DNA of 64,000 nt from Lichina pygmaea (Eukaryota > Ascomycota > Lichinomycetes > Lichinales > Lichinaceae), in assembly GCA_963422465.1 (NCBI GenBank), contig OY730173.1:3844001-3908000 (forward strand), written 5' to 3'. The position numbers and the translations under genes were made by a program. Below are positions 8,695-20,037 of the stretch, piece by piece. Position 1 is the stretch's first letter, and each line of letters opens with the position of its first letter. Under the pieces are notes generated by a model that made no database searches, was not told where the DNA came from, and worked only from the letters and a program-made list of their open reading frames with translations.

Positions 8695-11600
8695 TTACCC
8701 CCCTCCTTCACATGGTGAACTCCTGTGAGCCTCAGGCCGCTCGTGGGTGTAGTTCCGTGGCTGTGGTTTCCTTGGGTATTTCTCATGGAAGTTGTAGATG
8801 GCGTCTTTGGTGTTGTCAAGATGCTCAATAGGCTCTTCAGTGGTATCTTCGATTGGCCATCCAGACTATTTGACCAGGTACTTGAACTTCTGTTGAGATG
8901 TTGCTGGCTTGGAGTCAAGGATTTCTTCAACCTGGAACTCTTTATCTGTGTCTTGACCAATGACAGGGCCAGGGTGTTCATTTGATTGGCCAGGGATAGG
9001 ATTAGCAGGTGTCAGACGTAGAAGGGAAACATGAAAGACAGGGTGGATCTTGAGAGTGTGTGGAAGCTCCAGATGGCAGGCACAGCTTCCGACTGTCTTC
9101 AACACCTTGAATGGTCCAATCCACTTGTTGTCAAGCTTTTTGCATAGGCGGCGTGTCCTGATGTTCTTGGTATTCAGCCAAACAAGATCTCCAGTTTGAT
9201 AGGATGGTGACGGGACTTGATGCAAATTGGCGGTGTGAGCTTGAGCTTCCTGGGATAGTCGGAGTTCAGCTTGCAACTGTTCCAGAATCTGCGTCATTTC
9301 TCCAGAGATTTCCATAGCATCTTGGTTGCAGGCTTCACCCATGGGTGTGATGCTGAGCTGTGGATGGAACCCTTTGTTGGCAAAGAACAGTGACATGCCA
9401 GAGGAATCAGACTGGGAGTTGTTCTGCGTGAACTCTGCCAGAGGAAGCCATTGGACCCAGTCATCTTGGAGATAGTTGACATAGGATCTCAGGTAGCGTT
9501 CAAGCTCCTGATTCTCTTGTTCTGTCTGACCATCTGTCTCTGGGTGGTGTCCTGAGGATAGTCGTAGCATGACGTCGAGATAGGCACAGAGTGCTTTCCA
9601 GAATAAGCTGACAAACTGACCTCCTCTGTCTGAGACAATACTCCTGGGCAAGCCATGGGTACGGACAACAAACTGGATGAACATCCAGACAAGATGCGAG
9701 GTTGTCATCTCAGCACATGGCACAAAGTGGTGTTCTTTGGTGAGACAGTCAGTGATGACCCAGATGTGCTTGGCACCAGGGAAGCAGGCATCTCTTGACT
9801 TGGGCAAGTCAGTAATGAAATCCATAGCCAGATCCTGCCAACATTGCTGAGGCATGGGAAGAGACAGCAGCTCTCCTTGGCGATCACGGGCAGGCTTTGC
9901 TCGAGAGCAGACATGACAATTCCTGATGTACTGCCGTATGATGTTCACCATCTTTGGCCAATAGTACCAACAAGACAGAAGATTGTGGGTCTTGGCAATC
10001 CCAGTGTGGCCAGCCATTGCTTGGTCATGGGCTTCTTGGAACAGGCGTAGGCGTAGCTCATCGTTCTCAGGGATCCAGAGTCAGTTCTTGTAGAAGAGAC
10101 AGTCATTTTCCAAGCTGCAGTCTGAGAGAGACACTTCTCGACTGTGCCTGACACTATCCCTTAGCATCTGTGACACTGTTACCACTGGATCACCTTCAGC
10201 AAGGTTGTTATAGGCAGCTTGGATAACGTCTGAAAGAGGTGTAGCATCAGGTTCAGTGTCAACTGGTACAGCTTCTGAACGTCTCAGGATCTGGATAGGC
10301 TTGACTTGAACCTCTGAATGTGCAAGATTCTTGGGCTTGAGGATGACTTGCTCCATGAAGTCTTGACAGAGATCACTGTCTGACAGGAGGTCTTGGGAAT
10401 GTTGAGTGAGGGCGTCAGCCTTGCACTGACTGCCTGGACAGTAGCTGATCTTGAAATTGAAGTGTGACAAGAACTCGCTCCAACGGGCTTGACAGCGGGA
10501 AAGGTGTTTTGACATCATAAAGTACTCCAAGTTCTTGTGATCAGAGATCACTTTGACAGGTTCTGGAGATCCTTCAAGCTCTGCTCACCATTCTTCAAAG
10601 GCACAGACAATTGCCAGCAACTCTTTGTTGTAGATCTTGTAGTTGCATTCTGCTGGCAGGTGGCGGCGTGACAAGAAGGCAACAGGGCGTAGAACTCCTT
10701 CATGGTCTGGCTGTGACAGGACAGCACCAGAGATGTAGTCAGAAGTGTCAGTCTCAACAACACACTCCTTCTCCGGATCAAAGTGCTGCAGGATGGGTGC
10801 AGTGCTGAACGCCTTCTTGATACTTTCAAACAAGCGCTGCTCTGGGGTTTCCCACTTGAAGGCAACATTCTTCTTGGTCAGAGCTGTGAGTGGGGATGCA
10901 AGCTTGGCAAAGTCTTTGATGAACCAGCGGTAGAAGTTTGCAAAGGCAATGAAGCTCTGCACTTCCTTGAGACTGGCAGGAGGCTTCCACTCCTTGATGG
11001 TGTCAGTCTTGGCTGGGTCCATACTCACAGATCCAGGTCAGCCGTCTTCAGTGGCAGACTAAATGATGAGGCCAAGGTACTTGACTTGATGGACTTCAAA
11101 GTCACACTTGGAGATGTCAACTTGCAGGCTTGCATCTCGTAGTCGACTGAGAACAAGCTTGACATGCTTCCGGTGTTCCTTGAGTGTCTGACTGTAGATA
11201 AGGATGTCATCCACATAGGCAGTGCCAAAGACGTCAAGGATGTCAGGTCCCAAAACATCATTGATGTAGTTCTGGAACGTGCTTGGAGTATTGGCAAGAC
11301 CAAAGGGCATGACAAGGTATTCGTAGAGGCCTGAGCGTGTGCAGAACACAGTCTTCCATTCTTCACCTTCCTTCATCCGGATACAGTTGAAGGCACCAAC
11401 AATGTCAAGCTTGGTGTACCACACAGCTTTGCAAAGCTGGTCCAACATCTCCTGGATCAGTGGTAGGGGGTAACAGTTCTTGATGGTGATAGTGTTGAGT
11501 GCTCTGTAGTCTACACAGAAATACAATCCACCTCCTGGCTTCTTGACAAAGAGGACTGGTGCAGCAGCAGGTGATGAAGATGCTTGAATGAAGCCCTTGT

Positions 11601-12384
11601 TCAGGTTCTCTGTCAGGTATTTCTTGAGAACTTCAAGTTCTTCTCTGCTTATGCTGTACAGAGGTCCAGAGGGTGCCTGGGTTCCTGGTTCCATCTTGAT
11701 CTTGTGGTCAACTCCTGGGTGTAGAGGAGGAAGCTTGTCAGCGTCATCCTTGCTGAAGACATCCAGGAACTTGTGGTACTGAGCAGGGAGAAGTGTGGCA
11801 GAGTCCACACACTTCTTTGGCTTCAACGCCTGCTCAATGTCTCTCAGAGAAACACTGAACACCTGGTGATCTGGCTTGGCAGCAAGGAGAGAAAATGCGG
11901 CAGCATTGATGGGGATTGGCGTGGCAGAAAGAGGCTTGGGATCCTGAGGCTTTCCAGCAGACGTCTTGGCTTCAAGATCCAAAGAGATTGGATAGCCATT
12001 GTTTGACTTGAGGCATGCGGATCGGCAGTGATCTGACTTGAACATGATTGAGGTGTTTGCCCAATCAATGTGTGGCCCGTGCTTCTGGAGCCATGGCATC
12101 CTCAGAATCACATCATAGTGAAGACCAGGAGACACAAAGAGAGAGACTTCTTCCTGGTGCACACCATGTGCTGTGGTCATGATTGTCTTGGTGAGATGCG
12201 TGGTTTGTGACGTCTTGCCATCGAACAATCGCAATGTGCGTGGGTAGGGGAGAGGTTCTTGGTGAAGAGATTGCGCAAAGGAAGCACCAATGCAGCCAAA
12301 TGCTGAACAGCCAGAGTCAATAAGAGCATTGCACTTGAATTTCCCATCTAGGATACAAGGAAGAAACAAGCACTTGCTGTCCAA
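8695..12384 (-). pseudogene. gypsy B pol: protease, RT, RNase H, integrase, chromodomain; broken
   Basis: Minus-strand frames give protease (ALIDSGCSAFG), RT (FCVDYRALNTITIKN, MPFGLANTPSTFQ, AYVDDILIYS), RNase H (VVETDTSDYISGAVLS, VISDHKNLEYFM), an HHCC integrase finger (HTGIAKTHN...CHVCSRAKP), the integrase core (MDFITDLPKS, IVSDRGGQFVSLFW, GHHPETDGQTEQEN) and a chromodomain (FQVEEILDSKPA, KYLVK then stop then SGWPIEDTTEEP). Breaks lie near 11029-11058, near 10552-10584, at about 10018-10080, and at 8866-8868 where a TGG of the chromodomain became a stop. The final TAA abuts the LTR. Upstream, one TAG separates this frame from the linker after gag. Confidence 0.92.
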
Positions 12385-12455
12385 TTGCTAGTCTGGAGAC
12401 AGATAGCCAACATGGAGATCCTTTTCATGTCCTTGAGTGCGACGATGACCAAGGA

Positions 12456-13412
12456 CTACTTGTTTTCCGACTCTGGAGTAGTCTCAACAGTGGCAGACTT
12501 GGTGGTGGTCGTGGTGGTGGCAACAACAGGCATGCTTTTCACTGGACAGAAGGTTGAGACGTGACCTTGGTTCCCACAGTAGAAGCAGAGGCCTTTGCTT
12601 CGGCAACATTCTCGCTCTTCTGGCGTCAGCTTAGAGTGGCTGAGATCCATAGTAGGACTTGGTGGCTGTGGCGTGAAGACTGGCTTGATGAACCCTGGAC
12701 GCAGAACTGAAGCTCCTGACCGTGGAACTGAGGCTTGGGTGGGAGGTGCTTGACGTGGACGGCGAGAGTTGGCAGAAGTGGCACGCAACTGGTTGTCCTG
12801 CAGCTGGCATTCCTCAACAAGCTTCTGATAGCTGATGTCCTTGAGGTTGATGCTGACAAGCTGCTTGGCAAGCTCTTCAGAGACAGCGCATCGAAGATGG
12901 CACTTCAAGACCTTGTCGTTGAAGCCTGTGCGTGGAGTATACTGATTGAACTCTGTGAAGAACTCAGCAAAGGAACAGTTGGCCTGACGTAAGGTGATGA
13001 GCTTTCTCTGAGCTAGGAACTCTGGGTCTGGGTCGGAGAAGGTGTTCCGGAGATCTTGGATGATGTCGTGCCAGTCAATGTACTGGCCAGCCGTGATCTT
13101 AGCTGAGATGTAGGACTGCGCAGTGCCAGTCGTGCGTGAAAAGACGTATGTAATCCGTGATGTTTCTGTGGGGTACCGGTCAGCGTTGAGCGTCATCTTG
13201 AGTGACAGTGACGTGATGAAGCTCTCAAGCTTCTCATGCGTGATTTCCGTGTTTCCGCCATCGCCACTGAAGATCTCTGGGTCAGCAGTGCGTTCGGACT
13301 TGGACTTGGGAGTAGTGTTAGTAGCTTGAATTCGCATGAACTCTGCAAACATGTTGTGAAGGAACTTGTCATTTCCAGCAACTAGCATGGCTTGGTCTGG
13401 TTGTTGAGACAT
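12456..13412 (-). CDS. gypsy B gag, intact frame
   Basis: A 318-residue uninterrupted frame, MSQQPDQAMLVAGND..., containing a capsid core (DPEIFSGDGGNTEITHEKLE, FAEFFTEFNQYTPRTGFND) and one zinc knuckle CFYCGNQGHVSTFC (C-x2-C-x4-H-x4-C) near residue 270. It starts 59 bases inside the element from the 5' LTR. The tail is Thr/Lys-rich. Gag would assemble the particle and bind element RNA. It is the only intact major frame of this copy, so it might still act in trans. Confidence 0.88.
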   Translation of the reverse strand: MSQQPDQAMLVAGNDKFLHNMFAEFMRIQATNTTPKSKSERTADPEIFSGDGGNTEITHEKLESFITSLSLKMTLNADRYPTETSRITYVFSRTTGTAQSYISAKITAGQYIDWHDIIQDLRNTFSDPDPEFLAQRKLITLRQANCSFAEFFTEFNQYTPRTGFNDKVLKCHLRCAVSEELAKQLVSINLKDISYQKLVEECQLQDNQLRATSANSRRPRQAPPTQASVPRSGASVLRPGFIKPVFTPQPPSPTMDLSHSKLTPEERECCRSKGLCFYCGNQGHVSTFCPVKSMPVVATTTTTTKSATVETTPESENK

Positions 13413-13470
13413 GACAAGGACGTGAACATGGCTTGGTGAAGTGTGTTATGGTTGGGTAGGTCTTTCGCAG

Positions 13471-13741
13471 TGTGACAAGGCAATAGCAGAGCAGAACTCA
13501 AGCCTAACTGATTTGGTAACCTTGACCTGACTTGGCTTGAGACTTGAGACTTGGATTGATGTACAAGGTGAAAGACGAGGAAGGAAAAGAGAAAAGAAGA
13601 GAAGAAGCTGGGGGAGCAGGAGAAGTTCTTATAGGCAGGGGATCAGGCAACGGCGGAGCAAACAGGCAAACAGTGCAGATGGGACTTCCCGGCAAGGTGC
13701 GTGGCTTGTGCCAGATATGCAACTGGGCCAGAACCGTGACA
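13471..13741 (-). repeat. LTR of gypsy B copy 1 (5' LTR in element orientation)
   Basis: Matches 8424-8694 except at four CpG sites: CGAGG/CAAGG, GCGAAAG/GTGAAAG, AACAGCGG/AACGGCGG and CCCAGC/CCCGGC. It ends next to the second CCCCT duplication at 13742. Confidence 0.95.
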
Positions 13742-15190
13742 CCCCTGAGAAAGAAGTTTCTGCACTTAGTTTTGCAGATGACACTAATCTTCTAGCATTC
13801 TCCTCTTCCCTGAAAAGCAACCTTCTCAAGTTGAAGTCTACACTCTCCAAATGTCAGGACTGGGTAAGAAAACATGGAATGAAGTTTACACCTGAAAAGT
13901 ATAAACTTCTCTATTTCTCTAGAAAAAGAATAGACAGTCTTCAGCTTAGTCTAAGACTTGGAGAAGTGGTACTTCAACCAAGAGAAGAAGTGCGTATTTT
14001 GGGACTTTACTTTGACTCAAAACTTGCCTGGAAAAAACACCAAAAAATCATGGCACAGAAAGCTTCTAAATATTCTCAGCTTTATCCAGAACAACCTACT
14101 CCACTTGGGGACTACCAGTCTTAACAGCACGTCATGTCTACACTGCTATACTAAGATCTTTTCTTAGCTATGTAGTAGGAGTCTGGTTTAATCCTCAAAA
14201 GAAACCTTCCAATATTATTTCACTATCTACTTTCCAAAACAAATATCTAAGAACTATAGGAGGTGTCTTTAAAGCCACTACTATTTTCCTACTTGAATCA
14301 GAACTATTTCTACTCTCTCTAGACTTATACTTCAAGCTGAGAACAGCATGTTTTCTTTTATCTTTCTACTCTTCAAATACACTACCCAACTCCTCTCCTA
14401 CACTTCTCTAAAAACTACACAGCCAAATTTCCTTCTATATCTCTTCTCTCAGAACTGCACCAAAGCCTCTGACAACTGTTTCTCTAAACTGGAGAACAGT
14501 CTGGCTGGAACAACTGACCACTAGCCAAGACTTTTCAAAGGAGAGTCTAAAGGAAGTTTTCCACAAAGAATAGGAAGCCAGATAGCAGGTAAGCAGAGGA
14601 AAGTGTTGTTCTATTTGGGACATGTTCACCAGAAGCCCAGAGAAGAAAAACCTCAATATCTTCAAAGATTTGAGAAAGGCCAAGTCTAGTCTATTCCTTC
14701 AAATTCTGTCAGCAAGAATAGGACTGGCCAGTTTTCTTTTCAGAGCAAATGTCCCAGATTTTAACTCCCCTCTATGCACCTGTGGTTTTGGAGAAGAAAC
14801 AGCTCAACACATCATCTTTTTCTGCAACAAATTTTCAAACCAAAGACAACAAGCTCAATTCCCTCTACAAGATTTCCCATCTATCTTATTCTCATCCAAG
14901 TTATGTCCTAAACTTCTTTTCTAGTTTATGTCTTTGAAAAGACTTGACCAGTCTAATCTAGCCCACTCACTCTCTCTCTGAGCTTACCAAGTCAACTATT
15001 TGTTTAAACAAATAGCTACATGTACAAATCTCCTTACCTACAGTATATTTCCCAAGATTTTCTCTAGTCTCTCCCAAGCTCTAGTTTTTATTCCTTCAAA
15101 GGTTTTCTGGAGAAACAAACATGTACTTAGAAGTTCTGCATGGCTCTACAGCTAAATCAGTGTAAGAATAAAATAAAATAAAATAAAATA
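13742..15190 (+). mobile_element. LINE A, fragment 3 (RT palm to 3' tail)
   Basis: Resumes the RT with the catalytic FADDTNLLAFSSSLKS (13770-13815), then GMKFTPEKYKLLYFSRK, the thumb, and the C-terminal zinc-like motif CTCGFGEETAQHIIFFC near 14780-14830. Stops and shifts interrupt it. The 3' UTR ends with the family signature ...CTAAATCAGTGTAAGAAT and a tail of AAAAT repeats (15170-15190). No matching target duplication could be found because the 5' side abuts the pogo remnant. Confidence 0.9.
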
Positions 15191-15229
15191 CATAGCAAAC
15201 AGCACAGGACTCCAAGCAAAAAGCTGTCT

Positions 15230-18042
15230 GAAAGAGCCGGGAACATCTGGAGCTAGTCCACACCAACATCAGAGGATCCATCACCCCAGCTAGTCCAGGC
15301 AGATCAAGGTTCTGCATCATGTTCACAGATGACTATTCACAGACCTCATGGATCTACTTATTGAAGACTAAGGATGAAGTCTTGGTCAAGCTTCAAGAGT
15401 TTGTCTGGTGGATTGAGAAGTAGACTGGCCTGGAGGTCAAGAGGCTACATTCTGACAATAGTGGAGAATACAACAATAGGAAGACCAATCAATAGTTCAA
15501 GAGTACTGGAACTCAGTGGAAGTCTACTGTGGCATACACACCTGAGCAGAATAGAGTTAGCAAACACCTGAATAGGACTCTGATGAATAGAGTCAGAGTG
15601 ATCCTCCATGACAGCCAGTTGGACAAGAAGCTCTGGTCTGAGATTGCCAACATGGTGATCTACATCAAGAACTGGACATCTACCCAAGGACTAGCCCGAG
15701 GATCTACACCTCACAAGGCCTGGTTTGGAGAAGAGGAGTGGCCTGATCTGAGCTATCTACAGCTTCTAGGATGCAATGCCTATGTCCACATGCCTAAGGA
15801 GAAAAGAAAGAAGCTGGACAATCACTCAATGGATTGCAGGCTGGTTGGCTATAACATTTCTAACATCGATAGACTTTGGGATCCAAACAAGAAGATCATT
15901 GTACAGGCTAGAGATGTGGTCTTTGACAAGAACAGGCAAGGCACAGGTGATACCTCAGTGCAGCCAGAGGAGGATAAGGAGGATGTTGTGATGTTGCCAG
16001 TGATGTTGCCCCAAGGCATCAGCAGCACCAATCCAATCAAAGAGTATCTGATCCTAGCTGAAGAGATTAGCAGTGATCATCAAGAGCGACTGATGATGGA
16101 GCGACTGACTGTGGAGCCTGTTGCTGCTCCTCCAGGATGCCCTCACTGTGTCGACTGTGCTCCTTCAATGATTTCTAGCTGTCGTGACCGTGCAAATGTC
16201 GAGGACTCAGCTGTTGCTGATGCTCCTGCTCCTGCTCCAAATCCCGGCAATTCCGACTGTCCAAATCCCATCAATTCCGACCGTGCAAATCGGCAGGGCT
16301 CTGCAGCTGCAGCCCCGGCTCCAAATCACCATTCCACTCGCCGTTCCGATCAATCTGTTGATGCAGCAGTTGCTGCTCCGGCTCCTTGTTGTTCCGATCA
16401 AATCAACAAAGGACGACCACCTGCCAGAGGATTATTGGCTATCTCTGAGAGGGGACGGAGCCTAGGACTTACCAGGAAGCCAAAAAGGATCTGAATTGGA
16501 TGAAATGGAACGAAGGAATGGAACGAGAGATTGCCTCTCATAAGGAGAATAACACCTGGGATCTAGTTCAGCTGCCACCTGATCGGAAAGCCCTACCTGG
16601 AAGATGGGTTTATTGTCTGAAGCCAAGAGACGGAGAAGAGCCAGTGTTCAAGGCACGCTGGGTAGCCAAAGGCTACATGCAATGTCCAGGGCTGGATTTC
16701 GAGGACATGTTTGTGTCTGTTGTGAAGATAGTGTCTCTGAGAACTCTTTTTGCTATAGCTGCTGTTGAAGATCAAGAGATAGAGCAAATGGATGTCGTGA
16801 CCACTTTCCTCCATGGTGATTTGGCAGAAGACGTGTATGTTGTGCAGCCAGAAGGCTTCCAGAGCAACATCCCTGGCATGGTATGCCATCTCAACAAGTC
16901 ACTTTACAGGCTGAAGCAATCCCCGAGAGCCTGGTTCAGAATGTTAGCTAGCTTCCTGAATGAGCAAGGCTATTCCCAGGACTCAGCGGAGTACGATCAG
17001 AATCTGTACGCGACAGACGTGGATCATGCAGTCTACACCAACGGGTGAGTCACAATCATGATCTACGTGGACGACATGCTGTTTTTTGGTTCAAACACTG
17101 ACAAGATCATCCAGCCGAAGAGGCATTTCAGCCAACGTTTCAAGATGAAGGATCTAGGACCATGCAAGAAGTTCCTAGGAATCCAGGTCACCCGTGACAG
17201 AGAAAGACAGACGTTGCGCCTGGATCAGACTGAGTATCTCCGCAAAGTGCTAGAGGACCACCACATGGACGACAGCAAGCCTGTTGCAACTCCGATGGAA
17301 CAAGGCCTGCACCTTCCACCTCCAGATCCTGGACTGCCTGATCAGCTAGCCAAGCTGTACCAATCAGCAATTGGATCTCTGATGTACGTGATGCTCAACA
17401 CCCGCCCAGATCTAGCCTACACCCTCTCTAGGCTGAGCCAGTACTTGACGAACCCAACCGACATGCATTGGAGGGCGCTCAAGAGAGTCTTGCACTATGT
17501 TAAGGGGACACTGCACTACAGCATCACTTACGGAGGACTCAGCACCGGAGATCTACACGGCTACACTGATTCAGATTGGGCAGGCAACAAGGAGACAAGG
17601 AGATCTACCAGAGGCTATGTTTTTCAGCTGGGCAACGGGCCAATCAGCTGGAAGTCAAAGCTGCAGCCAACTGTCGCTCTCTCGTCCTGTGAAGCCGAGT
17701 ACATGGCAGCCACACAAGCTACTAAAGAAGTAGTGTGGCTACGAAGACTTCTTGCTCACCTGGGACAGCTAAACTCAGATCCGACTGAGGACGTTGCTTT
17801 ATTGTGACAATCAGGGAGCTATCCAAGTGTCGCAAAACCCGATGCACCACGAACGGATGAAGCACATCGACATTCAGTATCACTGTGTTCGGGAGAAGGC
17901 TGAGGACAACGAGATCTTGCTAACGTATGTTCCTACAGCAGACATGATGGCAGACGGCCTAACGAAGCCTTTGGGGCCGATCAAATTCAGGAGGTTTGTC
18001 CAACAGCTGGGGCTTGGTGGTATTGTGGCAGGTCAAGATTGA
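15230..18042 (+). pseudogene. copia pol: integrase, RT, RNase H; frameshifted
   Basis: Integrase core: MFTDDYSQTSWIYLLKTKDE, RLHSDNSGEYNN, AYTPEQNRVSKHLNRTLMNR, with two early stops. A long Ala/Pro/Ser-rich linker follows (16100-16480). RT: WDLVQLPPDRKALPGRWVY, KARWVAKGYMQ, IEQMDVVTTFLHGDL, SLYRLKQSPRAWF and the catalytic MIYVDDMLFFG at 17058. RNase H: YTDSDWAGNKETRRSTRGY, SSCEAEYMA, and YCDNQGAIQVSQNPMHHERMK at 17795. Breaks: a frame change near 16490, a stop (TGA) at 17046-17048, and another frame change near 17800. Domains otherwise read through, so this is a recently broken gene. Confidence 0.9.
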
Positions 18043-18075
18043 TCTTGCATGACGTTGCAGCAGATCAAGTGGGAG

Positions 18076-18352
18076 TGTTTGACGTTGATCCTGCTGCTGC
18101 CGCATAGCGCTGCCGATGCCGTTGATCCCGCATGGAACCGCCTGATGCCGTCTCCGCTGTCTCCCGTCAACGTTGTCTCCCGTCGATCCTGCATGGATCC
18201 ACATCGTGCCTTCTAGAGCCTTCTGTTGCTCTAAGGCAAACATCAGCTTCGTGTCTGCATATAGATGATTAGCTAGTTCCCTCTAATCAATCTATCAGTC
18301 GTGACACTCATCTTCTTCTCCCGCTGCTCGCTGTAACGTTCACAGTCGAACA
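18076..18352 (+). repeat. 3' LTR of the copia element
   Basis: Preceded by the purine tract AAGTGGGAG, it starts TGTTTGACG and ends AGTCGAACA (277 bp, TGTT...AACA ends). A diverged, CpG-poor relative lies at 54223-54452, which supports the right boundary. Confidence 0.8.
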
Positions 18353-18912
18353 TAATGGGTGTTACCGGAGCAATTGTCCGATAGATAAATCAATGATGAT
18401 GGCAGTCTAGCTAGCAAGGGATCTATATACATGAATCTAGCAAGCTGTCCTGTGGGGTCGCAAGGCAAATGGCGAGAGCTATAGCTGTGATCTGGCCATC
18501 TAACAGCTGTTATGTGGCTCCGCCGAGGGGAGTCCTAACACTGATAGCAAGCGGCGCAGCCACAAATATCACAAAACACACAAGTGGTGAACAACATCAG
18601 AGGCCCTACAAGGGCATTGTCGGGTGTGGTCGGTCAGGGAAGCTGACATCGTCAACTCCAGTCAGTTAGGAGAGCTGGCATTGTCAGGTGTGGTCAGTCA
18701 GGGAAGTTGGCATTGTCAGGTCCGGTTGGTTAGGAATTGTGTAATTCATAAAGCCTTAAGGCTCCAGATATCGTCGAGCTACGACCGGTTCACCTTCCAG
18801 TTTTAGCCAGCGCTCAGTGCCTGCCTGCTGGAGTTGTGCCAGGAAAGAAACTACGGATCAGTACAGTTTCTACTTCTAGTTTATATAGTGACCGGTCTCT
18901 TTGTAAGACTCA
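18353..18912. other. Intergenic, with a 64-bp tandem repeat
   Basis: No convincing gene. Between about 18616 and 18735 a unit of about 64 bp (CATTGTCGGGTGTGGTCGG...) is repeated almost twice. The rest is unremarkable sequence upstream of the next gene. Confidence 0.6.
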
Positions 18913-19850
18913 ATGAACATACCAACTTCACGACTTCGACATCCAAAATGCCGGTATTACCAACAATGCCTGTCCCCCCCCTGCACCGTCTCAAGCACGG
19001 ATAAATGCCATCAGGGACTCGAAAAAGCCTACTTTATCACTGCTATCATTTTCGGCTTTGTGGTCGCAACCTGCACCATCATTGGGACTGTCGTTGCGGT
19101 GTATGACCGGCAGATGCATGCTATATTTGGGAACTTCCAAGCTAACTTATATAATTGTGTAGGAAGAACCGACCAGCCCAACCGACGCCGGCGCCAACCG
19201 CCACAGCGCCGCCACAGCCAGCCCCGGCGTCGGGAACACCGACCGGTCCGGTGGGGGTATCGGGCCCCCAATTGCCGCCCCCAGTCTTCGCGGCATGGAG
19301 CATGGGGGAATTGGCCGACGCTAGTTGGGCCAGGGGTGGTGCGCAAAGCGTTTGTGAGTACAGTACTGACAAGCCCTCCAGACTGGCAGTGTCTGATCTT
19401 TGCCAGAAACTATCGTACATACTTTGTACATATTTTAGGGGACAATTACTCCGACGGACAATTACTCCGATGGCCCCTCTATGCACGTTTCTATCTACGT
19501 ATAGGTACCATGCCCCCCTTCTTTCTTCCTTAGTCCCCTCTGTGCCGTGTGTCACTAAGCTAAGCAAGGTACCTGTTCTACCACGACATTACTCATATAA
19601 ACCAAGGTACTACTCAAACCTTGACCTGTGCTAAATGCCGGAACGAGCGTCTGAGATCTTCAAGGCGGGTGTGTCACAGCTTTCACAAGGGAGTTTCAAG
19701 TTCAAGCCGCCGGAGATGGCGATCGACGATCGGAGTCATGATGTGTCGTCCGCATTACCCGCATACCCGCACATGCGAAAGGGTCCGGGCCCGGTCGCGC
19801 ATGTCGATGCCGGTCTCTCTATTCCTCTCGTCGGCAGTCCAGGGCAGTGA
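18913..19850 (+). CDS. Putative single-pass membrane protein with proline-rich domain (spliced, 3' end uncertain)
   Basis: Exon 1 from ATG 18913 encodes a short Cys-containing segment and one strong membrane span (AYFITAIIFGFVVATCTIIG, about residues 39-58). An intron is supported by a donor GTATGA near 19100, a consensus GCTAAC branch site and acceptor GTGTAG at 19162. Exon 2 then reads in frame as a Pro/Ala/Thr-rich domain (PAQPTPAPTATAPPQ, GPVGVSGPQLPPPVF). A GTGAGT donor near 19351 opens a second, AT-richer intron; candidate last exons before 19850 include one ending PLVGSPGQ, but the acceptor is not settled (19647, 19679 or 19689). I do not recognise the family. The base composition shift between exons and introns supports a real gene. 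Function unknown. Confidence 0.5.
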
Positions 19851-20037
19851 GGACTCGTCAACCTCACGAGGCCCGCTAATCTTCGTCTGAACGCATCATC
19901 ATCACCACCGCCGGACGGGTCCCCAATCTTTTTCTTCTCTCATGCGCATCTTTTGATCCTTGTCGACTGATATTGTCGGTCGGCCCGGGGCCACTTCAGC
20001 CGATCGAAGCACGATATCGTCAGCCGAAGGAAAACAC

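Larger units (their letters stand above)
8424..13741 (-). mobile_element. Ty3/gypsy LTR retrotransposon B, copy 1 (chromovirus), full length
   Basis: A 5318-bp minus-strand element with two 271-bp LTRs (on the plus strand TGTGAC...GTGACA) and a perfect 5-bp target duplication CCCCT (8419-8423 and 13742-13746). The minus-strand order is LTR, gag, pol ending in a chromodomain, LTR. The two LTRs differ at only four sites, all CpG transitions, so insertion is fairly recent. Integration split LINE A within the RT domain. A second copy lies at 48819-54222 and a solo LTR at 28275-28548. Confidence 0.95.
15191..18352 (+). mobile_element. Ty1/copia LTR retrotransposon, 5'-truncated
   Basis: Begins inside the integrase domain directly after the LINE A tail and runs through RT and RNase H to a complete 3' LTR. 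Gag, protease and the 5' LTR are missing. Integrase-before-RT order and the motifs place it in Ty1/copia. CpG content is higher than in neighbouring LINEs, suggesting a younger copy. Confidence 0.92.

Noticed and set aside
13537-14124. 195-codon plus-strand frame across an LTR and LINE A
   Set aside because: Read-through from the gypsy B LTR into the LINE RT; not a single gene.
19960-20037. Upstream ATG (19960) as the start of the TM-protein gene
   Set aside because: It would bury the signal peptide 26 residues inside; ATG 20038 gives a normal N-terminal signal.
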